Below, in pieces: positions 9,614-18,429 of a stretch of DNA of 64,000 nucleotides. Each line of letters opens with the position of its first letter. Position 1 is the stretch's first letter. The translations under genes and the position numbers were made by a program. The stretch comes from Candidatus Cohnella colombiensis (lineage in GTDB: Bacteria > Bacillota > Bacilli > Paenibacillales > Paenibacillaceae), in NCBI GenBank assembly GCA_029203125.1, contig CP119317.1, forward strand, positions 2,852,001-2,916,000. The letters run 5' to 3'. The notes beneath the pieces were generated by a model. The model did no database searches. It was not told the DNA's origin and saw only the letters and a list, made by a program, of their open reading frames with translations.

Positions 9614-9741
9614 TAGTAAACTATAGCTACCTGTACATGTTACAGTTAAGCCCCTTTCTTCTATCGCATTCTCGACAAAAGTACGATCTGGCCCAGACTT
9701 CATCGATATATATATTCGTCCAAGCATTTCTCCTTGTCCAA

Positions 9742-9750
9742 CATATTCTA
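9742..9750 (+). promoter_or_regulatory. Possible mother-cell (sigma-E/K-like) -10 element
   Basis: CATATTCTA fits the CATAnnnTA -10 consensus of late sporulation promoters and lies about 15 bp before the ribosome site of the next gene. I could not find a convincing matching -35, so this rests on the -10 and the predicted spore role. Confidence 0.3.
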
Positions 9751-9779
9751 AGATTATCAAATATGAGGAGATGATATTT

Positions 9780-10208
9780 TTGGTACGTATTCTCGATAAG
9801 GCTGCTGTACAGCCATTGCGTAAATTCAATTTATCTAGGTCATTTACGATCCGACGTTCACCAGGTAGGTCACGATTAGCAACTATTCAATTAAGAATAC
9901 CCGTATCGAACGCTCAACCTAACCGTGTTGAATTAGTAGCAACTGTTGGTGTCAAGGGGGTTACCGGCATCGCCCAAATCCTTTTTAGAATTTTCCGCGA
10001 CAGAACCGAGATTTTTAATACACAGCAAGGTATTGAATCCGCTGCATCAGAACAAAATTATGCCGTCACCTTTCAGGCGATCGATAAAAATGTAAGATCA
10101 GGTAGACATGTTTACACAGTTACCGCAGAAAACCTAACCGCAAATACAAGAGCTGATGTTGTAGGCCCGATTTCTTTTAGTGGACTAGCCGTTCAAACAA
10201 CAACCTAA
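9780..10208 (+). CDS. Probable spore-surface protein (exosporium protein C-like)
   Basis: A 142-residue, soluble, beta-rich protein without a signal peptide or membrane segment. Its motifs NRVELVATVGVKGVTGI, ILFRIFRDRTEIFN and VVGPISFSGLAV match, from memory, a conserved Bacillales family annotated as exosporium protein C. The TTG at 9780 is chosen as start because GAGGAG sits 9 bases upstream; the ATG at 9771 is only one base from that site. The gene is monocistronic, with terminators on both sides. A spore-coat or exosporium location is inferred from the family. Confidence 0.55.
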   Translation: MVRILDKAAVQPLRKFNLSRSFTIRRSPGRSRLATIQLRIPVSNAQPNRVELVATVGVKGVTGIAQILFRIFRDRTEIFNTQQGIESAASEQNYAVTFQAIDKNVRSGRHVYTVTAENLTANTRADVVGPISFSGLAVQTTT

Positions 10209-10219
10209 TTCGAATTAAC

Positions 10220-10253
10220 AAAAAGACACTTCATTTAATTGAAGTGTTTTTTT
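10220..10253 (+). terminator. Rho-independent terminator
   Basis: ACACTTCA and TGAAGTGT form an 8-bp stem with a 6-base loop, followed by TTTTTTT, 12 bp after the stop of the spore-surface-like gene. Confidence 0.88.
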
Positions 10254-10518
10254 GCGTTGGTGACTCAGCAAATGAAATTGATAATTAATTGACATAAGTG
10301 AGACTTCTGTTCAAAAGAAATTGACACCATTTTGATAATATTTGTTCTCGAACCATAAAAAGGCGCATATTCCAACAGATCTATTACATCGATATAGATG
10401 AGCATATTCATCATAAACTTAAGGACACATCTCCTCAAAAATGTTATATACTCTATTTGTCTGTTGATTAAACTAAGTTTCAACAAGAGTAAGAGAACAA
10501 ACAGAGACAGGTGATCAG
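10254..10518. other. Gene-free leader region of the ABC exporter operon
   Basis: About 265 bp with no coding frame I would defend. It holds two TTGACA-like hexamers without clear -10 partners and a few short inverted repeats (ATCTAT/ATAGAT near 10380, GTTGA/TCAAC near 10465). An operator or leader for the exporter is possible, but I see no terminator-type hairpin of the kind found before the ABC-F gene. Confidence 0.3.
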
Positions 10519-12294
10519 ATGTTTGAAATGAAATGGCTATGGCAAAATCTGAAGGGAGACCGGACACGGTATATCCTAGCACTCTTCCTTTCAGTTGCGG
10601 GCTCCTCGCTCATGATTGTGAATCCGTACATCAGCCAACGTATCGTCGATACATTTATTGCAGGGGACAATGCGCTGCAGAATATGACACAGGAACGAGG
10701 ACTGCTTATCGTTCTCTGTCTGAGCATGGTCGGCTTTACGTTACTGCGTTCAGGTCTGGCTTATTTGACAACGATGCTGTACGAGCGCTCCTCACAGAAT
10801 ATGATGTACCGCATTCGCATTTATTTGTACAACAAGATCCTCGGTCAGGACATGCATTACTACGATCGTAACCGTACCGGCGATCTCATGACGAAGATGA
10901 CAGGCGATTTGGACATGGTACGGCACTCGATGGCATGGATTATAAAGACGATCATCGAATCATTAACGATCTTCGTCGCTGCAGTCGTTTATTTTTTTGT
11001 AATTGATGCTGAATTAACACTCTGGCTGCTTATTTTGGCGCCACCGATTTTTATAATCGCATATATATTTGCAAAGCGCGTTCGCCCAATGTATGTCGAC
11101 CTGCGCGAGCGGCTATCTCAGCTCAACACCATTACGCAGGAAAATATTGCAGGGAATCGTGTTATCAAGGCCTTCGCGCGTGAAGAGTTTGAAGTCGAGA
11201 AGTTTACCGATAAGAACGTCAATTATTCCAAGGCGAACAAGACCGCTGCACTTGTATGGCTCGATTACTTTCCATATCTGGAAACGTTAGCTCAAGCATT
11301 TTACGTAATCCTAGTGCTGGCAGGCGGGCTGTTTGTCATGAACGGTCGTATTAGCTTCGGTGAATTCGCCGCCTTCTCTTCGCTCCTCTGGGCCGTTTCC
11401 AACCCGATGCGCAACATCGGTATTATCATTAATGACGTTCAACGCTTTATGGCCAGCACGACAAAAATTATTGAGGTCTATTATTCCCAACCTAGTATCA
11501 CCAATGAACACAGAGCTCTGGAAATGCGCCGTTTTGAAGGCCGCATAACATTTGATCATGTAACCTTCAAATACGATAAAGCGATTGTACTGGACGATAT
11601 TAGCTTTACTGTAGAGCCTGGTGAAACGATCGCGATTATGGGCTCAACGGGCTCAGGAAAGACGACACTCGTGAACCTGATTCCACGTTTTTACGATGTA
11701 GCCAAGGGGCGTGTGCTCATTGATGGCTTGGATGTGAGTAAGCTTGAGCTTGACGAGCTTCGTGGAAACATTGGCGTAGCGACCCAAGACGTTCTCTTGT
11801 TCTCCGATACAATCGAGGGAAACATTTCATATGGCAACCCTGATCTTCCGGAGGAAGAGGCGATAACTTATGCCCAGCTCGCTTCCGCACATGATTTCAT
11901 TACCAAGATGTCCGAAGGATATGACACCATTGTGGGGGAACGTGGGATCGGTCTGTCCGGTGGGCAGAAGCAACGTATCGCATTGTCTCGTGCTATGGCA
12001 GTCCGACGGCCTATTCTGATTCTGGATGACACAACCTCTGCTGTCGATCTTGAGACGGAGGAACACATTCAAAAAAGTTTGCGCGAGCTTGATTATCCTT
12101 GTACGAAGATCATTATTGCACAGCGTGTGTCTACTACCGCACAGGCCGATCGCATCCTCATTCTGGATGGCGGTCGCCTGGTCGAACAAGGAACTCATGC
12201 AGAGTTGCTGGAGAAGCGTGGATATTACTACGATGTGTTTATGCTACAGAACGAGGGGATTGAAAGGAAGGTGACTACTCATGGCAAGGAATAA
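10519..12294 (+). CDS. Heterodimeric ABC exporter, subunit with degenerate catalytic Asp
   Basis: A 591-residue half-transporter: six-helix exporter domain (residues ~15-320) then the nucleotide-binding domain, with Walker A GSTGSGKTT at 375-383, signature LSGGQ at 479-483 and Walker B ILILDD ending at Asp504. The usual catalytic Glu after Walker B is Asp here. In heterodimeric type-IV exporters such as BmrCD this marks the subunit whose own ATP site hydrolyses poorly. The next gene overlaps by 14 bp and supplies the partner. The likely role is multidrug or lipid/peptide export at the membrane; the substrate is unknown. An AGGTGAT site precedes the ATG. Confidence 0.9.
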   Translation: MFEMKWLWQNLKGDRTRYILALFLSVAGSSLMIVNPYISQRIVDTFIAGDNALQNMTQERGLLIVLCLSMVGFTLLRSGLAYLTTMLYERSSQNMMYRIRIYLYNKILGQDMHYYDRNRTGDLMTKMTGDLDMVRHSMAWIIKTIIESLTIFVAAVVYFFVIDAELTLWLLILAPPIFIIAYIFAKRVRPMYVDLRERLSQLNTITQENIAGNRVIKAFAREEFEVEKFTDKNVNYSKANKTAALVWLDYFPYLETLAQAFYVILVLAGGLFVMNGRISFGEFAAFSSLLWAVSNPMRNIGIIINDVQRFMASTTKIIEVYYSQPSITNEHRALEMRRFEGRITFDHVTFKYDKAIVLDDISFTVEPGETIAIMGSTGSGKTTLVNLIPRFYDVAKGRVLIDGLDVSKLELDELRGNIGVATQDVLLFSDTIEGNISYGNPDLPEEEAITYAQLASAHDFITKMSEGYDTIVGERGIGLSGGQKQRIALSRAMAVRRPILILDDTTSAVDLETEEHIQKSLRELDYPCTKIIIAQRVSTTAQADRILILDGGRLVEQGTHAELLEKRGYYYDVFMLQNEGIERKVTTHGKE

Positions 12295-14056
12295 ATTCGA
12301 CATCGACGAAGATTTAGAGTCTCCCTTCGATATTAAGCACTTTCGACGTGCGTATGTGTATATAAAGCAGCATAAGAAACCTATGATCATCTCGTTAGTG
12401 CTGAGCGCGCTATCAGCGGCTATTGCACTTACGGCCCCGCTCATTATGCAGCATGTTGTCGATGTGACTATTCCTGCAAAAGACGCCTCCGCTCTTGTGG
12501 GTTGGTCAGCGCTGATGCTTGTAACGATCATCGTCAGCGTTTATTTGGCTACCATCCGCTCGCGGATCATGACGCGAGTCGGGCAGGACGTTATTTTCGA
12601 GATTCGTACAGATTTATTCAAGCATCTACAACAACTGCCGTTCAAATATTACGACGACCGACCGCAGGGTAAGATCCTCATCCGGGTCGTTAACTATGTC
12701 AACTCGGTTTCGGATGTGTTATCCAACGGGATAATCAACTTTATTCTTGAAATTATAAATCTGATCTTTATCGCTGCATTCATGTTCGCCGTCAATGTTC
12801 AGCTTTCGCTGATCATTCTCGCAGGATTGCCTGTCTTCCTCGCGATCATGTTACTCATTAAGACCCGCCAACGGCGAGCTTGGCAATCGGTGTCTAACAA
12901 AAGCTCCAATCTAAACGCATATTTACAGGAGAGTATCAGCGGTATTCGCGTAACACAGATCTTCTCTCGTGAACAGCACAATGCTGGCACATTCTCACGC
13001 CTATCAGGAAATTATCGCCAAGTGTGGATGCGGGCTATGATTTTCAATAACCTTGTCCCCTTTTCAGTCGATAATTTGGCCACAATGGTAACGATGTTGA
13101 TTTATCTAGTGGGTCTACTAGCACTCGACCCTGTGAATGTAACCTTCGGGGTGATTCTCGCTATGAGCAGCTACGCTGCGCGCTTCTGGCAACCGATCCT
13201 GAATCTCTCAAACTTGTACAACAACTTCATTAACGCTGTTGCTTACCTTGAGCGAATTTTCGAAACGCTTGATGAGCCCGTTACTGTCAGCGATGTTCCC
13301 GATGCGAGAGAACTGCCGTCCGTTAAGGGCAATGTGACCTTCGATAACGTGACCTTTGCCTATGACCCAGGAATCAACATTTTGGAGAACCTCATGTTCG
13401 ATATCAAGGCAGGGCAAAGTATTGCTTTGGTTGGACCGACTGGTGCTGGTAAAACAACGGTCGTCAACTTGATCTCACGCTTCTATAATCTCACTGACGG
13501 TAAAATTCTTATCGACGGTCATGACATCTCGCAGGTAACATTGAGGTCCTTACGTAGCCAAATGGGAATAATGCTGCAGGACAGCTTCATCTTCTCCGGC
13601 ACGATCATGGACAATATCCGTTACGGAAAACTTGATGCCACTGAAGAGGAAATTATCGCCGCTGCAAAGACGGTTTGTGCCGATGAGTTCATCCGCGAGT
13701 TCGAACACGGTTACCTGACAGAGGTCAACGAGCGTGGTTCAAAGCTATCACAGGGACAGCGACAGCTCATTTCTTTTGCAAGAACGTTGCTCGCTGACCC
13801 GCGCATTCTAATCCTGGACGAAGCTACTTCGTCGATCGATGCCAAGACCGAACGGTTGCTCCAACAAGGCTTGAATGAGCTACTTAAGGGAAGAACTTCT
13901 TTTATAATCGCGCATCGACTTTCCACCATTAAAAACTGCGATCGCATTATGTATGTGAACAATAAGGGGATTGCAGAATCCGGTTCACACGATGAGCTCA
14001 TTGCTCGTCGTGGTCTCTACTATCGACTCTATACAGCGCAGAGGATGGAAGCTTAA
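12281..14056 (+). CDS. Heterodimeric ABC exporter, catalytic subunit
   Basis: Also 591 residues, with an exporter membrane domain (~20-325) and ATPase domain: Walker A GPTGAGKTT at 385-393, Walker B ILILDE with catalytic Glu514, and a non-canonical signature LSQGQ at 489-493. In a head-to-tail dimer the altered signature faces the partner's Asp-bearing Walker B. The two deviations therefore combine in one degenerate site, leaving one canonical site made from this Walker B and the partner's LSGGQ. AAGGAAGGTG precedes the ATG inside the upstream gene, so the two are translationally coupled. Confidence 0.9.
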   Translation: MARNKFDIDEDLESPFDIKHFRRAYVYIKQHKKPMIISLVLSALSAAIALTAPLIMQHVVDVTIPAKDASALVGWSALMLVTIIVSVYLATIRSRIMTRVGQDVIFEIRTDLFKHLQQLPFKYYDDRPQGKILIRVVNYVNSVSDVLSNGIINFILEIINLIFIAAFMFAVNVQLSLIILAGLPVFLAIMLLIKTRQRRAWQSVSNKSSNLNAYLQESISGIRVTQIFSREQHNAGTFSRLSGNYRQVWMRAMIFNNLVPFSVDNLATMVTMLIYLVGLLALDPVNVTFGVILAMSSYAARFWQPILNLSNLYNNFINAVAYLERIFETLDEPVTVSDVPDARELPSVKGNVTFDNVTFAYDPGINILENLMFDIKAGQSIALVGPTGAGKTTVVNLISRFYNLTDGKILIDGHDISQVTLRSLRSQMGIMLQDSFIFSGTIMDNIRYGKLDATEEEIIAAAKTVCADEFIREFEHGYLTEVNERGSKLSQGQRQLISFARTLLADPRILILDEATSSIDAKTERLLQQGLNELLKGRTSFIIAHRLSTIKNCDRIMYVNNKGIAESGSHDELIARRGLYYRLYTAQRMEA

Positions 14057-14140
14057 ACCAAAAGTCGATGCACCTTTCTCTCTAGCCCATAATACGATGA
14101 AGCATACGCTATGATATTAGCCTAGAGAGGTGTGGCAATT

Positions 14141-15223
14141 ATGACTGGAGTTTCCCGTCATTTTTATACTGGGGGCAATACGGCTCACGGTTTCACGAGT
14201 ATGCTTGATTCGTCTTTGCAAGGATTGGATCGTGTTGTCGTATTGCGGGGAGGAGTGGGTACCGGCAAACTGATTAACATGGAACAAATCGGAAATCAAC
14301 TAAGTGAGACGGGGCATGAAATATGGTTCATACATTGCGCCTCGGACCCCCATTCGCTTGATGGGCTAATCATTCCTGAACTTAAGGTTGCCATTATTGA
14401 CACAACGGCACCTCATGTTATTGTACCTACTCGCTTGAACGTTGATGTCCAATACGTAGAATTAGATGAGGCATGCAGATCCGATCAACTTCTTACTCAA
14501 CAATCGGATATTGCACGACTGAATGACAGCATCACACAAGCGTTCGGGCGAGCTTATTCCGGATTTTCGGAAGCATTACGAATCCACGATGAGTGGGAGC
14601 AACTCTATATTTCTAACATGGACTTCCTAGGTGCTGATCTCCTATGTGGGGAATATATAAGCGTACTCTTCGGCAGTAGCAAACTAGAAAAGAAAAGCCG
14701 AGTTGATCATCGATTCCTAGGAGCTGCGACACCTGATGGGGCGATCGACTATGTCCCCAACCTCACTGAGGGGCTGAAAAGGTATCTCCTTAAAGGAAGG
14801 CCCGGATCGGGAAAATCCACTCTGTTGAAAAAGCTAGCGAACACTGCGATCGAAAGAGGCCTCAATGTCGAAATATACCATTGCGGCTTCGATCCCAATA
14901 GCCTCGATATGATCATTGTACGTGAGCTAGGGTTCGCTATCTTCGATAGCACAGCGCCACACGAATATAACCCAGATCGCCCTTCCGATGAGATTGTAGA
15001 TATGTATGAGCGCTGCATAAATTCGGATACCGATGAAACTTATGCGGAGCAAATTAGCAAAGTGAAAGCACAATACACTAGCGCAATGAAGCAATCGATT
15101 AGTGAACTTGCGCACACAAGATCCCTTCTTGATGAACTCGAGCAAATTTATCTCAAGGCGATGAACAGCTCGATCATTGAACGGATCAAGCACGAGCTGC
15201 TGAAGGAGCTTCAGATCACGTAA
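14141..15223 (+). CDS. Tandem P-loop NTPase-like protein (PRK06851 type)
   Basis: A 360-residue soluble protein built from two homologous P-loop halves. The first half has a damaged Walker A, GGVGTGKL, with Leu44 where Ser/Thr should bind Mg; the second has an intact GRPGSGKST at about 219-227. The halves also share CxxDPxSLDxxIxxEL and AI(I/F)D(T/S)TAPH motifs, showing internal duplication. I recall similar proteins as the uncharacterised PRK06851 family of Bacillales. The ATG at 14141 is preferred over the GTG at 14132 because AGAGAGG ends just before the latter. The gene stands alone, convergent with the ABC-F gene. Function unknown. Confidence 0.7.
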   Translation: MTGVSRHFYTGGNTAHGFTSMLDSSLQGLDRVVVLRGGVGTGKLINMEQIGNQLSETGHEIWFIHCASDPHSLDGLIIPELKVAIIDTTAPHVIVPTRLNVDVQYVELDEACRSDQLLTQQSDIARLNDSITQAFGRAYSGFSEALRIHDEWEQLYISNMDFLGADLLCGEYISVLFGSSKLEKKSRVDHRFLGAATPDGAIDYVPNLTEGLKRYLLKGRPGSGKSTLLKKLANTAIERGLNVEIYHCGFDPNSLDMIIVRELGFAIFDSTAPHEYNPDRPSDEIVDMYERCINSDTDETYAEQISKVKAQYTSAMKQSISELAHTRSLLDELEQIYLKAMNSSIIERIKHELLKELQIT

Positions 15224-15321
15224 CAATAGTGTGGCGCATTTAATCGGTTTTTCCATCCTATACATCCGCGGCGGCAATGATCACGAGTAGGTTAATGGGA
15301 GTAAATGAGCTGATCAGTAAG

Positions 15322-15353
15322 AAAGGGATTGCCGTGGAACGGCAATCCCTTTT
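15322..15353. terminator. Bidirectional terminator between convergent genes
   Basis: AAAGGGATTGCCGT and ACGGCAATCCCTTT (overlapping at the loop) form a 13-14-bp stem with flanking T-rich sequence, placed between the tandem P-loop gene and the ABC-F gene. Confidence 0.85.
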
Positions 15354-15371
15354 CAAATTTCCCTTTTGTAA

Positions 15372-17000
15372 CTACGACTTAGATTTCAACCGAGCCTTTC
15401 TGCTGCACAGTTGTTGAAACCTACTCTCTAACCCCTGCTTCTCCAGATCGCCCAATACTTTAGACAGCTTCCCTAGCACATCTATGATTTCCAGCTCAAT
15501 GGTCAGCAGCTCATCTTGATGGTCATTCTCTCCTTCAGAACACTCATCAATCAACCGTTGATCAACCATTCGCACTCTTGGCACTTCCTCACCCATAGAC
15601 AGCACATGAGTTGCAAGAGCATCCACCATTGAACGATCATGTGTCACCATCACAATCGTGCCTGGATACGCCTTCATCACCTCGATCAGCGAATCCTTCG
15701 TCTGAAGATCGAGGTAATTCGACGGTTCATCGAGTACAAGCACATTGTAGTCACCAAGAAACACTTTCGCGAGCGATGCCCGCATTCTTTCCCCACCGCT
15801 CAGATCTTCCACTCGCTTATGCACATCGTCCCTCTTGAAAGCCAATCTGGACAAAACCGTACGAATGAACGTTTCGTTGTACCGACTCTCGCTCCTGACA
15901 TTGTCCAAAATCGTTGCCGATGCAATCAAATTGTCCAGATGCTGTGAAAAATACCCTATCTTACTTGCACCCGCTATACGAAGCTCTGGATCAAGGCTAA
16001 CGATCTTTTTCACTAAAGTAGATTTCCCTGATCCGTTCGGACCGATAATCGCAAGCGTGCTTTGGGTAAGCACCTCGCCATGAATGTGGCTTTTTAACAG
16101 ACGATCACCGACCTGTAGCGAACAGCCTTGAAACTGTACGACCCGCTTCGCATGGAGCGTACTAAAGCTTGCAACATCGAAAATAATTGCATCCGCTTCC
16201 TTAGGTCTCTCCTTCGTCTCCAACTGCTCAATCCGCGACTCAATCGCATCGACAGCTCGATTAAGCTTCGCCTTGATCTGCCCAGAGCTGCGCCTATGCA
16301 GCCTAGCCTCAGAATTGCCCATCCGACTAGGTGCTTTCTTAATCGCATTTGATTTCTCCTTCAGTTGGCGTGCAGCTTTCGTTAACCGCTCTCTCTCTCG
16401 AACATATTCGCCATAGTCCTTCTTTTCCTTCTCCCGCTGCTGTCCCTTCTGAACGAGATAAGCGTCATAGTTGCCTTCATAGAACGTCAGCTTCCCCCGC
16501 TCGATCTCCCAAATTTGCGTACATAGCTTGTTCAGAAACACTTTATCATGAGAAGTTAGCAGCAATGCACCATCAAACGCCAGCAACTCCACTTCCAGTT
16601 GTTCGATTCCCTCAACATCCAAGTGACTCGTGGGTTCGTCGGCGATAATCACATTGGCATTAGATGAGAGTGCAGACGCGATCTTTCTCCGTGTGCTCTC
16701 CCCACCGCTAATCATCGCTCGTTCTTTCTCTGGCAACCCCCATTTTTTCGAAAATATAGCGTTAGCACTGTCATCACAATCATCTAGTTGTGGAATGTAA
16801 GCGATACTGCCATAACGTTCAATGGTACCTGTGTCTGGATCCAGCATGCTTGCCAACAGGGAGAGGAGTGTCGACTTTCCCTCGCCGTTCCTCCCTACCA
16901 ATCCGATCCTCTCACCCTTGTACATGTACAACGTTGCATCCGAGATGATATCCCGATTTCCATAGCTTATTGTCAAATTGTTAGCTTTTATCATCAACAT
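15372..17000 (-). CDS. ABC-F ATPase, probable ribosomal protection protein (VmlR/Vga type)
   Basis: A 542-residue protein with two ABC ATPase domains and no membrane segment. The first has Walker A GRNGEGKST (36-44), ISGGES signature and ADEP Walker B; the second has GPNGSGKST, LSGGE and VLVLDEPSNYLD. They are joined by a charged linker of ~80 residues holding a PSRMGNSEARLHRR segment, as in VmlR, Vga and Lsa proteins. These bind the ribosome and dislodge peptidyl-transferase antibiotics. The long linker and the C-terminal extension favour the resistance class over housekeeping EttA-like members. The spectrum (lincosamide, pleuromutilin, streptogramin A) cannot be read. The ribosome site (AGAGGGGG) lies inside the terminator stem of its own leader. 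Confidence 0.88.
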   Translation of the reverse strand: MLMIKANNLTISYGNRDIISDATLYMYKGERIGLVGRNGEGKSTLLSLLASMLDPDTGTIERYGSIAYIPQLDDCDDSANAIFSKKWGLPEKERAMISGGESTRRKIASALSSNANVIIADEPTSHLDVEGIEQLEVELLAFDGALLLTSHDKVFLNKLCTQIWEIERGKLTFYEGNYDAYLVQKGQQREKEKKDYGEYVRERERLTKAARQLKEKSNAIKKAPSRMGNSEARLHRRSSGQIKAKLNRAVDAIESRIEQLETKERPKEADAIIFDVASFSTLHAKRVVQFQGCSLQVGDRLLKSHIHGEVLTQSTLAIIGPNGSGKSTLVKKIVSLDPELRIAGASKIGYFSQHLDNLIASATILDNVRSESRYNETFIRTVLSRLAFKRDDVHKRVEDLSGGERMRASLAKVFLGDYNVLVLDEPSNYLDLQTKDSLIEVMKAYPGTIVMVTHDRSMVDALATHVLSMGEEVPRVRMVDQRLIDECSEGENDHQDELLTIELEIIDVLGKLSKVLGDLEKQGLESRFQQLCSRKARLKSKS

Positions 17001-17002
17001 AC

Positions 17003-17033
17003 AAAAAAACCCCCTCTAGTCATAGAGAGAGTT
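17003..17033 (-). terminator. Intrinsic attenuator terminator of ABC-F gene
   Basis: On the minus strand AACTCTCTCTA pairs with TAGAGGGGGTT (with G-U pairs) around a TGAC loop, followed directly by TTTTTTT, two bases before the ABC-F start codon. The 3' arm contains the ABC-F ribosome-binding site, so folding should block both read-through and initiation. Confidence 0.85.
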
Positions 17034-17149
17034 CGTCCGTCCCGAATGGCGCATACGCCAATAAAGGCGTACACTGATCAATCAGTATCCGAAAATGAAC
17101 AGACGAATCCCATCTCTTGTACAAGCTATCATTAGCCCAAAGATAGGAT
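17024..17149 (-). promoter_or_regulatory. Attenuation leader: anti-antiterminator and antiterminator
   Basis: Three mutually exclusive pairings can be read. Segment 1 (17139-17149), which begins at the leader peptide stop codon, pairs with segment 2 (17107-17118) over 11 bp. Segment 2 (17099-17117) can instead pair with segment 3 (17024-17040) over 17 bp with two single bulges, which captures the left arm of the terminator. A ribosome stalled on the leader peptide would cover segment 1, free segment 2, and let transcription continue. Extra local hairpins (TACGCC/GGCGTA) lie between. Confidence 0.75.
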
Positions 17150-17160
17150 TACTGCTTCAT
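17149..17160 (-). CDS. Three-codon leader peptide MKQ
   Basis: ATG AAG CAG TAA, preceded by GGAGG at 17170-17174 with a 9-base spacer, a far better ribosome site than chance would give. It lies about 28 nt after the predicted transcription start. Antibiotics that stall ribosomes on the first codons would hold a ribosome here, over segment 1 of the attenuator. Very short leader frames are known upstream of ABC-F resistance genes. Confidence 0.7.
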   Translation of the reverse strand: MKQ

Positions 17161-17194
17161 TGGTCGGTACCTCCGTTGATCATATTTTTCAACT

Positions 17195-17223
17195 ATCGTA
17201 GTGCTAAATCAGTTTATTGTCAA
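17195..17223 (-). promoter_or_regulatory. Sigma-A promoter of ABC-F leader
   Basis: TTGACA at 17218-17223, exactly 17 bases, then TACGAT at 17195-17200 on the minus strand. It starts right after the stop of the upstream protease gene, so the ABC-F gene has its own promoter. Predicted start of transcription near 17188. Confidence 0.75.
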
Positions 17224-17234
17224 GGCTTCCGCCT

Positions 17235-18362
17235 TTATTGAGCTAATTTAATAGGCTTTTTCAGATTAGATAAATTATATGCCTGCCGCTTCGCGTATAC
17301 ATACTGCTTCGTCTTCGGATCGTATGCATATACAGTAATGATGACCCGTTTGGCCTGAGGCAGGGCATAATCGAGTTGGATGGACAGCTTACCTGTTACT
17401 AGTTCAGTATAATCAATTGAAAAGGATTCGTCTGACGCATCCTCTGACCAATAAACACCATATTGCAGTCTCTTCGCAAGCTCCGCATTTGTCGACCCAG
17501 CTTCGTATGTAAATTTATGAACTATGTCTCCATCAATCGTTGTAACTGCAGTAATTGCAGTTAGCTTCGGTTCCTTAAACGAAAGTGGCTGAGGATCCTT
17601 AATTCCGCTGAGTTGAAGCCAATAGCTACGTACCTTCGGTAGCGCCATCACCGAGGGGATTTGTTCATTTTCAACGCCTTGAAAAAATCCAATCTCCTCC
17701 TTCAACATCGAATTTGCCATCGCTTGCTTTCCAGTTGGTGATCCGAACATCACCATATAGTCATCCGCCATAATCTCTGCAGCGTCCCAAAAATGCGAGT
17801 AGCCTGGCTCCTCAGCGTCTTCTGTGAACACAACAGGGTAGCCTTTGATCCCTCGTAGCGCCACCCATTTGGACTTTGGATTGCTAGGTAGCTTATGTTC
17901 CTTTTTCATCAACCAATAGTGGGTAAAATGATGTCCGTATTCATGGCTCAATGTTGCTGCAACACTCTCAATCGTCGTATTAGAATTGGCATTGTAGAGC
18001 ACGATTTTCGTGCCTTTGTCCATCACTAAATCCGACATGTCGCCCTTGGTCCAGCTATAATTCATGTGGGCAACCCCATCTTCACCTTCCTTATTCACGG
18101 CAGACAACTCAACCTCGCTTAAGTAAGCGAGTTCCTCACCATGGACATTCTTCAATAGCTCAGCAGATAACTGCTTAAGCTTTGCAACAGTCCAAGCCTT
18201 GCTATAGCTAACGAACTTGATCTTTTGTGGAGATGTATATGTAGCTACTGGCTTTACACTCGCAGCTTGTACTTCATAGATTGGCTGAAGTAGCCCTCCA
18301 GGCAGCGCGACGCATAGCATCAAAAATAGTAGTACAAGGTTGCGTAATAACCTGATTTTCAT
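17235..18362 (-). CDS. Secreted zinc metalloprotease-like protein (HExxH)
   Basis: A 375-residue protein with a signal peptide (positive start, hydrophobic core, VQAA cleavage region around residue 34). The zincin motif HEYGH is at residues 140-144 within ATLSHEYGHHFTHY; a further acidic ligand may be in DAAEIMADDY near residue 213, as in gluzincin-like enzymes. The last ~120 residues look beta-rich. It should be an extracytoplasmic peptidase of unknown substrate; no specific family was recognised. CTAGGAGG precedes the ATG. It lies downstream of the esterase lipoprotein gene on the same strand, 67 bp apart. Confidence 0.7.
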   Translation of the reverse strand: MKIRLLRNLVLLFLMLCVALPGGLLQPIYEVQAASVKPVATYTSPQKIKFVSYSKAWTVAKLKQLSAELLKNVHGEELAYLSEVELSAVNKEGEDGVAHMNYSWTKGDMSDLVMDKGTKIVLYNANSNTTIESVAATLSHEYGHHFTHYWLMKKEHKLPSNPKSKWVALRGIKGYPVVFTEDAEEPGYSHFWDAAEIMADDYMVMFGSPTGKQAMANSMLKEEIGFFQGVENEQIPSVMALPKVRSYWLQLSGIKDPQPLSFKEPKLTAITAVTTIDGDIVHKFTYEAGSTNAELAKRLQYGVYWSEDASDESFSIDYTELVTGKLSIQLDYALPQAKRVIITVYAYDPKTKQYVYAKRQAYNLSNLKKPIKLAQ

Positions 18363-18429
18363 ACGAAATCCTCCTAGAAGATGGTAATATATTGAGTAAT
18401 AATACCATATATAATCTGTGATGTGCTTA

